A stretch of 64,000 nt of DNA from Crocinitomicaceae bacterium (GTDB lineage: Bacteria; Bacteroidota; Bacteroidia; Flavobacteriales_D; Crocinitomicaceae), in assembly GCA_021325675.1 (NCBI GenBank), contig JAJTCM010000006.1, forward strand, positions 1 to 64,000, written 5' to 3'. Of this stretch, positions 18,856 to 28,487 are shown piece after piece. Positions within the stretch are counted from its first letter, which is position 1. Every line of letters begins with the position of its first letter. The position numbers were made by a program, and so were the translations under genes. The notes under the pieces are model-generated. The model was not told the origin of the DNA. It saw only the letters and a program-made list of their open reading frames with translations, and did no database searches.

Positions 18856-20115
18856 TTATTTGCCTCGGATAATAATTACGGGATCAATTTTACTTGCTTT
18901 TTTGGCCGGGAAATAGCCCGCAAAATAGGTGGTTATAAGCGAAAATACGCCGCCAATGATGTAATATTTCGGATCGTAGCGCACGGGAAAAGTTTTGATC
19001 GTTGGCAGGGCAGGCGTATCAAAAGGGATCTGGTCGATGAGCGAAGTGAGCCCAAGGCCAAAGAGTAAGCCGAAGATCCCGCCGAACAAGCCGATACTGA
19101 TGGCAATGGAAATGAAAATCCGCTTCACGTCCGACCCGGCGAAACCCGTTGCTTTGAGAATAGCGATGGAATCCATTTTTTCGTAGATCATCATGTTCAG
19201 GATATTGTAGATCCCGAAGCCGGCCACAATCAGCAGCGTAATTCCAACGGCATACGAAATCAGGTTCCGGATCTTGCTTCCCGTTTCAAACTGTGCGTTC
19301 GCCGCCTGGATGTCTTCGGCATCGGTTTCGTATTTTCGCCCGAATTCTTTTGCCAAAGCCGGCGCCTGGGCCATGTCCACAAGCTTGATCTGGATATCCG
19401 TCACGTAAGACGTGTTTTTGCCCAAAATCTTCTGCACCGTTCCGATCGACGCGTAGCTTTGCACTTTATCGAGCTCCTGCAAACCTGACTGGAACAAACC
19501 AACAACTTTCAGCTGAACCCGCTCGCCCTGTGATGTTGTAATCTGCACCAGGTCGCCCACCTCCACCATCATCGTTTCAGCTAGCGCTTTACCTAAAATA
19601 ATGCTGTTAGGAATGTTTTTCAGATCGAGATAGTCGCCCTTTACGACATACTCGTTGAATTTAAACAGCCTGTTTTCCAGGTCGGGGTCAATTCCGTTGA
19701 TGGCAGCTGTGAGATCAGTGGCGCCCACATTGAAAAAAACCTGGGTGACGACTTTCGGTGCATATCCCAATACGCGTTTGTCCTTGTTCAGTGAATTCGT
19801 GACTGCCAGGTAATTGCGGATTTCTTTCGTCGTTTTGCCGGGTTTCACCGAGCGGACAAAATTGTAGCTTTTGCTGTATTTCGGATCGAGGTTAACGGGC
19901 TGAACCTCCGTCGGCTTGATTTCATTATACAATTTCACGTGGGGCGTCCGGTTCAGGATGAGGCCATCCAATAAATCGTTGAGACCGTTCATGAAGCTGA
20001 GCAGGGTAACAAACATCGTAATACTGAAGGTAACACCAATCGCCGCGACGAGGGTTTGTCTCCAGCGGGCCAGCAGCAGCGAACGGGCAATATTGCTCAG
20101 CAGCCGGAATTTCAT
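18856..20115 (-). CDS. ABC permease, FtsX/MacB-like
   Basis: 419 residues. One N-terminal membrane helix (about 21-43), a large periplasmic MacB-type domain (about 45-280), then three helices (about 285-310, 335-360, 388-410): the FtsX/LolC/MacB topology. With the adjacent ATPase and membrane-fusion protein it forms a tripartite pump for lipoproteins, peptides or small molecules; the substrate is unknown. Overlaps the upstream fusion-protein gene by four bases (20112-20115). Confidence 0.9.
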   Translation of the reverse strand: MKFRLLSNIARSLLLARWRQTLVAAIGVTFSITMFVTLLSFMNGLNDLLDGLILNRTPHVKLYNEIKPTEVQPVNLDPKYSKSYNFVRSVKPGKTTKEIRNYLAVTNSLNKDKRVLGYAPKVVTQVFFNVGATDLTAAINGIDPDLENRLFKFNEYVVKGDYLDLKNIPNSIILGKALAETMMVEVGDLVQITTSQGERVQLKVVGLFQSGLQELDKVQSYASIGTVQKILGKNTSYVTDIQIKLVDMAQAPALAKEFGRKYETDAEDIQAANAQFETGSKIRNLISYAVGITLLIVAGFGIYNILNMMIYEKMDSIAILKATGFAGSDVKRIFISIAISIGLFGGIFGLLFGLGLTSLIDQIPFDTPALPTIKTFPVRYDPKYYIIGGVFSLITTYFAGYFPAKKASKIDPVIIIRGK

Positions 20116-21191
20116 TCTGGGAGGGTTAAAACATCATTTTTGCTGATCCCGCTCAAAATCTCCACTTTCTGGTAATCTTTCAGGCCGGTTTTGACCTTGA
20201 TTTTTTTACCGTCCCGGCGGATCACGTAAGTATCGTCGACGAGGAATTTACGTGGAATAAGCAAGGCCCCTTTTTTGGAGGAAACAACAATATTTGCTTC
20301 AAGCGAAAGATTAGGATATAGCTGCGGTGGTTTTTGGGTAAAGGCCGCTTCCACGGTAAAAGTCCGGCTGCGCTCATTGAGGTAGGGATTGATTTTAGTG
20401 ACCTGCGCCTCAAAAGTCTGGTCTTTGTAGCTGTCGAGGATAACGACAAGCTTTTGACCGGTACGGATGCGCACAATGTCATTTTCGTCAATCTGCAGCT
20501 CCACCAGGAACCGCTCCGCATCGCCGATAATTGCAACGGGCGTTTGCATATTGACCATTTCTCCTTTTTCTTTGAGAATGGCATATACTTTCCCGGTTTG
20601 CTCACTTTTCACGAGGAAATCACTTTCCATATTCCGGGAAATTTCAAGGTTTCGCTGGGATTGCCGGGAAGAAAAAGAAAGCTGGCGCTGTAAATCATTG
20701 TAACGCAGCTGCGCAGATCGATAAGCCGTTTTGGAATTTTCATACAGCAGCTCGCTCTGCTCATAGGTGTTCCTGGAAATAATTTCCTGCCTGTAAAGTG
20801 ACTTCTGTCGCTCAAAATTGATGGAGTCGTTCCGCATTTTGTTCCGCGCCAGGTCAATGTTCATTTTCAGCTCACGCAGCTTATCCTGGTTGTTCTCAAA
20901 AGAGCTGAATTCGGCTTGCAGCTGTGCGTTTTCACGGGAAAGCTTCGATGTTTCGTTGTAGATTGAAAACAGGACCTGCCCGTCTTTGACTACATCGCCT
21001 TCCTGCACAAAAAGCGCTTCCAAAGTTCCGTTCGAACGCGGATAAACCTGGTACTGCCCTTCACTTTTAACAATGCCGGAAGCATAAACGGATTCAGTTA
21101 TATCGCCTTGCTCGGGAGAAGCCGTTTCCGTTTTTTTGGAGCAGGAAAACAGCAGTAAGATCATCAGCAGCAGGCAGCAGCAATTTTTCAT
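20112..21191 (-). CDS. Periplasmic membrane-fusion lipoprotein, HlyD/MacA type
   Basis: 359 residues. Lipobox LLFSC (Cys17). Lipoyl/barrel-sandwich halves flank a long coiled coil (about 75-190, rich in Arg, Gln and Glu), then a beta-barrel segment (about 215-300). It links the inner-membrane permease to an outer-membrane channel. No TolC-like gene is adjacent, so the exit duct must be encoded elsewhere. First gene of the MFP-permease-ATPase set. Confidence 0.9.
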   Translation of the reverse strand: MKNCCCLLLMILLLFSCSKKTETASPEQGDITESVYASGIVKSEGQYQVYPRSNGTLEALFVQEGDVVKDGQVLFSIYNETSKLSRENAQLQAEFSSFENNQDKLRELKMNIDLARNKMRNDSINFERQKSLYRQEIISRNTYEQSELLYENSKTAYRSAQLRYNDLQRQLSFSSRQSQRNLEISRNMESDFLVKSEQTGKVYAILKEKGEMVNMQTPVAIIGDAERFLVELQIDENDIVRIRTGQKLVVILDSYKDQTFEAQVTKINPYLNERSRTFTVEAAFTQKPPQLYPNLSLEANIVVSSKKGALLIPRKFLVDDTYVIRRDGKKIKVKTGLKDYQKVEILSGISKNDVLTLPE

Positions 21192-21242
21192 AATATCAGG
21201 AAAAATATTCAGATAAAGGTATGAAAAAACGCGATACTTCCT

Positions 21243-21602
21243 TTACATCAGCACGGACAAAATTTTAGGAATAAAAATAATCGCGCCAATGGCCAGCGCA
21301 AAGAGACAGGCGAGTAAGACGACAGCAGCGGAAGCATCTTTAATAATCTTGATTTCCGGGTGGATTTCCCTGCTCATAAAATTGGCAAGCCGTTCGAGTA
21401 CCGTGTTTAAAGCCTCGAAACAAATCACCAGCGCGGAGCACAAAATGACGGCCAGCCACTCGTAAGCCGAGATTTTCAGCCAAAAACCCAGCAGAACGGC
21501 TATCCCCAGGAAAAATAAATGAAGCCGGATGCTCCTGTCACCAAAAACGAGGAATTTAAGTCCTTCAAAAGCAAAGAAAAAGCGTTTGAAAAGCGGTTTC
21601 AT
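21243..21602 (-). CDS. DgkA-family kinase (diacylglycerol/undecaprenol kinase)
   Basis: 119 residues, three membrane helices. Family motifs: an early acidic/AFEG segment, EALNTVLERL near 61-70, and KDASAAVVL near 85-93. These small integral-membrane kinases phosphorylate diacylglycerol or undecaprenol, feeding lipid or cell-wall carrier recycling. Sits 6 bases after the 3-hydroxyanthranilate dioxygenase gene. Confidence 0.88.
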   Translation of the reverse strand: MKPLFKRFFFAFEGLKFLVFGDRSIRLHLFFLGIAVLLGFWLKISAYEWLAVILCSALVICFEALNTVLERLANFMSREIHPEIKIIKDASAAVVLLACLFALAIGAIIFIPKILSVLM

Positions 21603-21608
21603 GATATT

Positions 21609-22133
21609 TTAAACGAAACGCTCGTCGACTTCCATCACATGGCCGCAGGATTTGCAGGTACGCATATCTTCGGAGCTGTAAAACTCCCTGAAACGGGAAA
21701 TAAAATCGTGCTCGATGTTCTCCAGCTTGAATTCGTATTGCTTGAGCGGATAGTTGCATTTTTCGCAATACCAGTGCAAACCATCGACCATGTCTGTTCC
21801 CTGGCGCACACGCTCAATTACGAGCCCAACAGTATTGGCTCCGCGGATCGGTGAATGGGGAATTTTGCCCGGAAGCAGGAAAATATCACCTTCTTTGATG
21901 TGGATTTCCTGCGCTTTTCCGTCGAGCTGAACCCTCACCATAATATCACCTTCAACCTGGTAAAAAAGCTCCTCACTTTCATTGAAATGATAATCCTTAC
22001 GGGCGTTAGGGCCCCCAACGATCATGACGATAAAATCGCCGGCTTGCTTGTACAGGTTTTTATTTCCAATGGGTGGTTTGAGCAAATCCCGGTTTTCATC
22101 TATCCAGGCCTGCAAATTAAATGGCATCATCAT
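21609..22133 (-). CDS. 3-hydroxyanthranilate 3,4-dioxygenase
   Basis: 174 residues, cupin fold. Iron ligands H49, E55 and H93, substrate arginines R45 and R97, and a C-terminal rubredoxin-like site C123-x2-C126 and C160-x2-C163, all at the positions expected for the bacterial enzyme. It opens the ring of 3-hydroxyanthranilate, giving the precursor of quinolinate and so NAD, or of tryptophan breakdown. No other kynurenine-pathway gene is in the window. Three ATGs in a row (22133, 22130, 22127) make the exact start uncertain. Confidence 0.92.
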   Translation of the reverse strand: MMMPFNLQAWIDENRDLLKPPIGNKNLYKQAGDFIVMIVGGPNARKDYHFNESEELFYQVEGDIMVRVQLDGKAQEIHIKEGDIFLLPGKIPHSPIRGANTVGLVIERVRQGTDMVDGLHWYCEKCNYPLKQYEFKLENIEHDFISRFREFYSSEDMRTCKSCGHVMEVDERFV

Positions 22134-22139
22134 ATTCTG

Positions 22140-24320
22140 TTATCTTATCAGGTGAAAATATCCGTGTCCCTCTTTCACTTCACCGTTTTGGCCGACACCC
22201 GAATACCTGTAAAAATAAACGGCTTCTTCGGCTTCTTTTCCATCGATTGTTCCGTCCCATCTTGGATTGGTCAGGTCACCCTCGAAAAGCAGGTTGCCCC
22301 AGCGGTTGAAGATACTAAATGTGAAGGTTTCGAAATTTAACGGGCTTAAGGTGAAATAAGCATTGATCGTATCCCCGTTCGGCGTAAAGACGTTTGGCGT
22401 GATATAGCTTGGTATGGCGATCAGCTCAAAGCTTAGCTGCATACTATCGATACATACTCCTTGTTGAATCGCATAAAGCCACGTGCTATACACTGTATTC
22501 TCCGGATAAAGCGCGCTTTGGTTGCCCAGGCTGTCGACGGTAAGCTCTTCACCGTTCCCGAAAACCCAGGTATACGTGTCGGCGTTCTGGCTGGAATTAG
22601 AGAAAACAATCGTTTGCGGGGCCGCTCCCGGTGTTGTTACCAGTGAGAAATCGGCTACCGGCGGTTCGAGCTTATCTACAAAAATGCTGTCGCTGTCCGT
22701 ACACACATTATCTACAACCGTGAGATAATACCAGCCATCTTCGAGGCCTGTCAATGAAGGTGTGCTTCCGATAACGCCGCCTGAAGGGCCGGGGCCGCTC
22801 CAGTTATAGCTCACAGAGCCTGTTGCCCCGCTCACAAAAGAATTGACCGTTCCGTTATCTTCACAGCTATTGGCGGGAGTTGCCGCAAGCGAATCGATGC
22901 TCAGCGTCTGGTTAAGGATTACAAAAACACTGTCTGAAACTATATTTCCGCAGGCATCGGTTGCTGTTACCTGGAAAGCGATCGTGTCGTTGACAAGAAT
23001 ACTGACCATTGTGGAATCGTTCGCCGTGCCGTTGCTCCACATATACGTGTAAGGATCAAAGCCATTCCCCGCTTCAGCAGTCAGGATAAGCTCGTCATCC
23101 GGGCACTGGATCAGCTTGTCCGGGGCGTTCATTGTTAATACCGGCGGATCTTCGGAAATCTCAAACGTAGAGGTTACAATCACCGTGTCCCCGCAGTGGG
23201 AAATGTAAGTTGCGGTAACAATTACGATTTCGTTTCCTTCATCCAGGTTGTCAAAAAAGGCCTGCAGCTCGAGTGTAACTGAATCAATTCCCGGCAAAAA
23301 TGTAATCGTATCCGGTAAAGCCGTATAATCTACGCCCGGTGTTGCAACCCCTGTCACCGTAAGGGATACCGTTGTTGTATCGGCGAGCATGCTTTCAGGA
23401 CGGCTGACAATAATCTGGTCGGCGGAAGTACAGCTTTCATAAATGATAGATTCACCGGAAACCGTTTGCAGGTTGAGGTCCAGGCCAATAGAGTTCAAGC
23501 TTCCGGCTTCGAGGAATACCCCGGAATCGTAGCTCGGGTCACCTGCGTCGGCGATTGCCATTTTGATGTGATATGTTTGACCGCACTGCACCGGGGAAAC
23601 TGCCGTAAGCACCCGGGTCATCCCGTCATATTGGATAAAATCCTGCGTGTTGTTGTTGTAATAAATGCTGTAGCTTTCCCAGTTCGGGTCAATGTCCTCA
23701 CAGGTTTCCGGATCGCCGCTATCGCCGGCAACACCCAGGTTCACCGTATTAATTGCAACTGCCGTGTTTGTACCCGGAATTCTTGCAATATTCTCAGCGC
23801 CATCCGTAAAAGGGCCGTTAATGCCCGGGCCGCTGATGAAAAAGCCGAAAACGTCATTGTATCCCGAACAGACAAATTCATTGTATTCTTCCGAAGCAAA
23901 CACATAACGGAAGGAAACCGTATCACCGGACGGAACGAAATCGAATTCAAGCACGGCAACATCTTCCAGTGTATTGGTTGAAATCATATCGAGGTCAGGA
24001 TCTGAAACAAAAGTCACGGCTCCGTCACCTGTCATGCTTCCCTGGTCGTTTGGCCCAGGCGCTACGTCGACATCCCCGCTTCCGAGGATCATTCCCGCCT
24101 GCAGGCCCAGGTTGGTCCCGTTGCTCAGGAAAGAACCGCACATCGAATCAATGATACTTCCTGACAAGCCGTTAAATGTAACATTGCTTACTTCTACACC
24201 GCTTCCGGCAAGAATATTCTGGACTAACTGCTCAGGAGTCAAAGATTTGTCAACTGTTAATTGAGCCTTAAGGCCCAGGCTTAAAAAAAGCAGGAACGAT
24301 AATAGTAAAGTTTTCTTCAT
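22140..24320 (-). CDS. Choice-of-anchor L protein with T9SS type B (gliding-motility) C-terminus
   Basis: 726 residues. Signal peptide 1-19 (GLKAQ). Choice-of-anchor L domain about 22-260, with VRYVFASEEYNEFV-like and VFGFFISGPG motifs. A Calx-beta-like segment (about 285-390) follows, then PKD/SprB-like repeats (about 395-620), then the gliding motility-associated C-terminal domain (about 640-726: TPNVFTPNGD, FNRWGNLLFEG, KEGHGYFHLIR). It is a cell-surface protein delivered by T9SS, perhaps an adhesin. Six bases separate it from the dioxygenase gene, so they may share a transcript. Confidence 0.9.
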   Translation of the reverse strand: MKKTLLLSFLLFLSLGLKAQLTVDKSLTPEQLVQNILAGSGVEVSNVTFNGLSGSIIDSMCGSFLSNGTNLGLQAGMILGSGDVDVAPGPNDQGSMTGDGAVTFVSDPDLDMISTNTLEDVAVLEFDFVPSGDTVSFRYVFASEEYNEFVCSGYNDVFGFFISGPGINGPFTDGAENIARIPGTNTAVAINTVNLGVAGDSGDPETCEDIDPNWESYSIYYNNNTQDFIQYDGMTRVLTAVSPVQCGQTYHIKMAIADAGDPSYDSGVFLEAGSLNSIGLDLNLQTVSGESIIYESCTSADQIIVSRPESMLADTTTVSLTVTGVATPGVDYTALPDTITFLPGIDSVTLELQAFFDNLDEGNEIVIVTATYISHCGDTVIVTSTFEISEDPPVLTMNAPDKLIQCPDDELILTAEAGNGFDPYTYMWSNGTANDSTMVSILVNDTIAFQVTATDACGNIVSDSVFVILNQTLSIDSLAATPANSCEDNGTVNSFVSGATGSVSYNWSGPGPSGGVIGSTPSLTGLEDGWYYLTVVDNVCTDSDSIFVDKLEPPVADFSLVTTPGAAPQTIVFSNSSQNADTYTWVFGNGEELTVDSLGNQSALYPENTVYSTWLYAIQQGVCIDSMQLSFELIAIPSYITPNVFTPNGDTINAYFTLSPLNFETFTFSIFNRWGNLLFEGDLTNPRWDGTIDGKEAEEAVYFYRYSGVGQNGEVKEGHGYFHLIR

Positions 24321-24405
24321 GATTTGTGTAAAGTAACATGTAAAAATATAAAAATAAAGTTAATTTTATCACAAATTTTATGTGAAATATTTAACAAATA
24401 TTGAA

Positions 24406-25797
24406 ATGCAAAATACCCAAACTTACATCCAGGCCAACAAGGAAAAATTTTTAAATGAATTATTCCACTTACTCCGCATTCCTTCGATTTCAGCCGACCC
24501 GGCCTATGCTTCTGATGTTCAGAAAGCTGCACAGGAAATTTCCGCACAAATGAAAAACATCGGGATGCAAAAAGTTGCTGTTTACCCGACAGCCGGCCAC
24601 CCGATTGTTTACGGTGAAAAAATAATCAATTCTTCCCTTCCAACCGTTCTCGTTTACGGTCATTATGACGTTCAGCCCGCCGATCCGCTGGAGCTTTGGA
24701 CAAGTCCGCCATTTGAGCCGGTCGTTGTAAAAACCGAAATCCACCCGGAAGGGGCGATTTTCGGACGCGGCACCTGTGATGATAAAGGACAAATGTTCAT
24801 GCACCTGAAAGCTGTGGAAGCCATGATCGCATCCGAAGAGCTGGCTTGCAACGTAAAGATCATGATCGAAGGCGAAGAAGAGGTCGGGAGCGCCAACCTT
24901 GGCCTTTTCATTAATGAACACAAAGACTTGCTGAAAGCTGATATTATCCTCGTTTCTGATACGGGAATGCTGGCAAATGATACGCCTTCCATCACGACAG
25001 GACTGCGCGGGCTCAGCTACGTGGAAGTAGAGGTTACGGGACCGAACAGGGATTTACACTCCGGTATTTACGGGGGTTGTGTTGCCAATCCGATCAATGC
25101 TTTGTGTGAAATGATCGCTTCTTTACACGACGAAAATATGCACATCACTATCCCCGGGTTTTACGATAAAGTTCAGGAATTGAGTCAGAACGAACGCGAT
25201 GAAATGGCAAAAGCGCCTTTCAGCCACGAGGATTACTGCAAAGCACTTGATATCAAAGATGTTTCCGGTGAAAGAGGCTACAGCACTCCCGAACGCGGAT
25301 CCATTCGCCCGACACTGGACGTAAACGGAATCTGGGGAGGTTACACGGGCGAAGGCGCCAAAACGGTGATTGCTTCCAAAGCTTTCGCTAAAATATCAAT
25401 GCGCCTTGTTCCTGACCAGATGCCGGAAGAAATCACGGAGCTTTTTCAAAAACACTTTGAATCCATTGCCCCGGCCGGAATTACAGTGAAAGTGCACCCG
25501 CACCATGGAGGTGAGCCGGTTGTAACACCGATTGATTCTATTGCTTACCAGGCAGCGAGCAACGCGTATGAAAAAACGTTCGGCAAAAAACCAATCCCTG
25601 TAAGAAGCGGCGGAAGTATCCCGATCATTGCCTTGTTTGAGCAGGTTCTCGGCTTGAAAACCATCATGATGGGCTTCGGGTTGAATTCAGATGCGATCCA
25701 CTCTCCAAATGAACATTACGGTCTGTTTAATTTCTACAAAGGCATTGAGACCATTCCGTATTTTTACCAGGAATATGCCAAACTTTCCAAAGGATAA
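24406..25797 (+). CDS. M20 family dipeptidase
   Basis: 463 residues from ATG 24406 (the frame could begin at a GTG 24 bases earlier, but MQNTQTYIQANKE is the usual start). Metal-site motifs: YGHYDVQPAD (H86, D88), RGTCDDKGQ (Asp near 125), IEGEEEVGS (Glu near 157-158). Cytosolic M20A-type enzymes hydrolyse dipeptides or remove N-acyl groups using two zinc ions. The following lipoprotein gene begins 27 bases later. Confidence 0.92.
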   Translation: MQNTQTYIQANKEKFLNELFHLLRIPSISADPAYASDVQKAAQEISAQMKNIGMQKVAVYPTAGHPIVYGEKIINSSLPTVLVYGHYDVQPADPLELWTSPPFEPVVVKTEIHPEGAIFGRGTCDDKGQMFMHLKAVEAMIASEELACNVKIMIEGEEEVGSANLGLFINEHKDLLKADIILVSDTGMLANDTPSITTGLRGLSYVEVEVTGPNRDLHSGIYGGCVANPINALCEMIASLHDENMHITIPGFYDKVQELSQNERDEMAKAPFSHEDYCKALDIKDVSGERGYSTPERGSIRPTLDVNGIWGGYTGEGAKTVIASKAFAKISMRLVPDQMPEEITELFQKHFESIAPAGITVKVHPHHGGEPVVTPIDSIAYQAASNAYEKTFGKKPIPVRSGGSIPIIALFEQVLGLKTIMMGFGLNSDAIHSPNEHYGLFNFYKGIETIPYFYQEYAKLSKG

Positions 25798-25824
25798 GCC
25801 GGTACCATTCCACAATCATCTCTT

Positions 25825-26289
25825 ATGAAAAAATTACTTTATTTTATAGTTTTAACTATTTTATTAGTATCATGTGAGTTCCACGAGCTGGACTTCGACG
25901 GCATGGATAGCTACAAAATGGAGAAGTTCGAAGACAACAAGCTTCACGTGCTGCTGCGCCTGAAAATCGGGAACGAAAACTGGTTCAAGCTGAAAATCAA
26001 GCCTTCATTTATGACGGTGAGTGTTGATGGAAAAGAGCTTGGCGTGGTGTACCTGGATGAGAAGGTGAAAATCAAAAAGAAGACGAACGATATTTACGAA
26101 GCTAAAATCCACCTGGAATTGGCAGACGGAGCGATGTTTATGCTCCCAACCCTCATGGCAAAGCAACAGGTAAACCTCACCTTTGAAGGAAATGTGAAAG
26201 GCAAAGTATTTATTTTCGGAAAAAAAATCAAGGTCAAAGAGACGCGGACGATAGATACCAAAAGCCTTCTATTTAATTTCTTCCAGTAA
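25825..26289 (+). CDS. LEA14-like lipoprotein
   Basis: 154 residues. Lipobox LLVSC (Cys17). The remainder alternates short beta-strands (KLHVLLRLKIGN, FMTVSVDGKELG, VNLTFEGNVKG) like the small LEA type 2 immunoglobulin-like fold common in Bacteroidota lipoproteins; this is by pattern only. Its stop and the next gene's ATG overlap by one base (TAATG at 26287). Confidence 0.65.
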   Translation: MKKLLYFIVLTILLVSCEFHELDFDGMDSYKMEKFEDNKLHVLLRLKIGNENWFKLKIKPSFMTVSVDGKELGVVYLDEKVKIKKKTNDIYEAKIHLELADGAMFMLPTLMAKQQVNLTFEGNVKGKVFIFGKKIKVKETRTIDTKSLLFNFFQ

Positions 26290-26849
26290 TGCTTCCTGAT
26301 TTTGAGCTGAGCGACCGGGGCAAATATGAAGATTTCCTGGAAAGCCGTGACATTGACACTTTCAGCAAGCTTTGCGCTTTCGTCCGGCAAATTCCTTATG
26401 GCCGCACTTCCGACCGCAGCAAGCCGGAGCTCGTGTTTACTGAAAACAAAGGCACCTGCTCTTCCAAACATGGGATTTTAATGGAAATCTGTGAAATAAA
26501 CGGCCGCCGTGACATAGAGCTGATAGTTGGAATTTTCCTGATGAATGAAAGTTACAGCTCCAAAATTGCACCTGTGCTTGCGAAATACGGACTGGAAAAT
26601 ATTCCCGAAGCCCACTGTTACCTGCGCCACGAAGGCAAACGCTACGATTTCACCGGCCCAAAAGCTGATCCGGCGCGTTTCGAGCCTTACCTCGTCCGGG
26701 AACAGCGCTGCGATTCCCAGCAGGTGATCGACTGGAAACCCATGATCCACAAGCATTATATCGAAAGCTGGCTCAAACGCAAAAACCTGGATGTTCCTTC
26801 CGAAAAAATCTGGGAAGTCCGGGAGGAATGCATAGCAGCTTTGGGCTGA
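26289..26849 (+). CDS. Transglutaminase-like cysteine enzyme, hypothetical
   Basis: 186 residues, no signal peptide. A candidate triad is visible: Cys57 in NKGTCSSKH, His109 in EAHCYL, Asp120 in KRYDFTG, the order and context of transglutaminase/protease-like folds. The function is unknown. It is translationally coupled to the lipoprotein upstream. A degenerate copy of repeat family 1 follows the stop. Confidence 0.65.
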   Translation: MLPDFELSDRGKYEDFLESRDIDTFSKLCAFVRQIPYGRTSDRSKPELVFTENKGTCSSKHGILMEICEINGRRDIELIVGIFLMNESYSSKIAPVLAKYGLENIPEAHCYLRHEGKRYDFTGPKADPARFEPYLVREQRCDSQQVIDWKPMIHKHYIESWLKRKNLDVPSEKIWEVREECIAALG

Positions 26850-26864
26850 TCCGAACATTCAAAA

Positions 26865-26903
26865 ATTGAAGATTCGAAGAATTATCATGCCTGGATTTTC
26901 GAA
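26865..26903 (+). repeat. Dispersed repeat family 1, degenerate copy
   Basis: Carries TTGAAGATTCGAAG and, 20 bases on, GGATTTTCGAA, the ends of the family 1 unit with a diverged centre. Lies just upstream of the cysS promoter. Confidence 0.4.
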
Positions 26904-26925
26904 TTCCTAAATCTTTGTACATTTG
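26895..26925 (+). promoter_or_regulatory. Candidate cysS promoter
   Basis: TACATTTG at 26918-26925 matches TAnnTTTG exactly. A TTTTCG box at about 26895-26900 lies 17 bases upstream. The ATG follows 20 bases after the box. Confidence 0.5.
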
Positions 26926-26945
26926 TATTTCATTTTCAAAACCCT

Positions 26946-28412
26946 ATGGACAAGCAAAACAAATTGATGATTTATTCCTCCCTGAGCGGAAAGAAGGAAG
27001 AATTTATTCCACTGAATAAAAATTTTGTCGGTTTATATGTATGCGGCCCAACCGTGTACAGCAATGTTCACCTGGGAAATTGCCGCACGTTCATTTCTTT
27101 TGATATGATTTACCGCTATCTTGTACACCAGGGATATAAGGTGCGCTATTTACGGAATATCACAGACGTCGGCCACATCACCGCTGAGTTTGATGAAGGC
27201 GTGGACCGCATCGGCGAGCAGGCAAAGCTGGAAATGCTCGAGCCTATGGAAATCGTGCAGAAGTATACCGTTTATTTCCGCGAAATCATGGGCTTGTTCA
27301 ACGCGCTGCCGCCAAGTATTGAGCCAACGGCCACCGGCCATTTGATTGAGCAGATTGCCTTTATTGAAAAAATAATTGAAAACGGCTATGCTTACGAAAT
27401 CAACGGCTCGGTTTATTTTGATGTCTTGAAATACAATAACGATCACAACTACGGGATCCTTTCCGGGCGTAAGATCGACGAGCTGATTTCCGGCACACGC
27501 GACCTGGACGGACAAGACGAAAAGCGCAACCCGCTCGATTTTGCCCTTTGGAAAAACGCTGCACCGGAACATATCATGAAATGGCCGTCACCCTGGGGAA
27601 TGGGTTTCCCGGGCTGGCACCTCGAATGCTCGGCCATGAGCACTAAATATTTAGGTGATGAATTCGATATTCACGGCGGCGGAATGGACCTGAAATTCCC
27701 GCACCATGAATGTGAAATCGCGCAAGGCTGCTCGGCAACCGGGAAATCGCCTGTAAAATACTGGATGCATACTAACATGCTGACTTTGAACGGTAAAAAA
27801 ATGTCGAAATCAACCGGAAACTTCCTGAACCCGGATGAATTGTTTAGCGGCAAATCCGAATTGCTTACGAAAGCTTTCGATCCCATGGTCGTGCGCTTTT
27901 TCATGATGCAGGCCCATTATTCAAGTATGCTGGATTTCACTTCGGATGCATTGATGGCTTCAGAAAAAGGGTTTCATAAGCTCATGGAAGCCGTTGCCAG
28001 GCTGGAAAACCTTCCAACTGGAAATAGCTCAGGCTTCGACGTGCAGGCCTTGGTACAAAGTTTCTACGATGCTATGAATGATGATTTCAATACACCGATC
28101 CTCGTTTCTCACCTCTTTGAAGCCGTACGCTGCATCAATCTTATTTCCGATGGAAAAGAAACGATCTCTGCTGCCGACCTGGAGTTCCTGAAAAAAGAAA
28201 TCCACGGTTTCGTGTTTGATGTGCTTGGCCTGAAAAACAGCAAAACAGAGGGCAATAACGATAAGCTGGATAAAGTGATGGAGCTTGTGCTCGAAATGCG
28301 CCAGCAAGCCCGTACAGACAAAAACTGGCCGCTTTCCGACCTCATACGCGATCGTTTACAAGATGCAGGTTTTACGGTCAAAGACGGGAAAGAAGGCGCT
28401 TCGTGGAGTTAA
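26946..28412 (+). CDS. cysS: Cysteinyl-tRNA synthetase
   Basis: 488 residues, class I synthetase. Zinc/HIGH region [15 protein letters not shown] (C33, HLGN 42-45) and KMSKS at 285-289; the GWHLECSAM zinc-ligand and [13 protein letters not shown] motifs are present. It charges tRNA-Cys. The TAA stop (28410-28412) is the first part of an inverted repeat shared with the convergent antiporter gene. Confidence 0.97.
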   Translation: MDKQNKLMIYSSLSGKKEEFIPLNKNFVGLYVCGPTVYSNVHLGNCRTFISFDMIYRYLVHQGYKVRYLRNITDVGHITAEFDEGVDRIGEQAKLEMLEPMEIVQKYTVYFREIMGLFNALPPSIEPTATGHLIEQIAFIEKIIENGYAYEINGSVYFDVLKYNNDHNYGILSGRKIDELISGTRDLDGQDEKRNPLDFALWKNAAPEHIMKWPSPWGMGFPGWHLECSAMSTKYLGDEFDIHGGGMDLKFPHHECEIAQGCSATGKSPVKYWMHTNMLTLNGKKMSKSTGNFLNPDELFSGKSELLTKAFDPMVVRFFMMQAHYSSMLDFTSDALMASEKGFHKLMEAVARLENLPTGNSSGFDVQALVQSFYDAMNDDFNTPILVSHLFEAVRCINLISDGKETISAADLEFLKKEIHGFVFDVLGLKNSKTEGNNDKLDKVMELVLEMRQQARTDKNWPLSDLIRDRLQDAGFTVKDGKEGASWS

Positions 28413-28487
28413 TGTGTTAATATGCTAATGATTAATATGTTAATTTCTGGGATCACTCATTCGCATATTAAAACAATTAGCACATTA
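28410..28487. repeat. Dispersed repeat family 2 bridging two stop codons
   Basis: Arms TAATGTGTTAAT (28410-28421) and ATTAGCACATTA (28476-28487) are inverted copies with one mismatch. The left arm contains the cysS stop, and the right arm the antiporter stop on the other strand. It may act as a two-way terminator. Confidence 0.6.
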
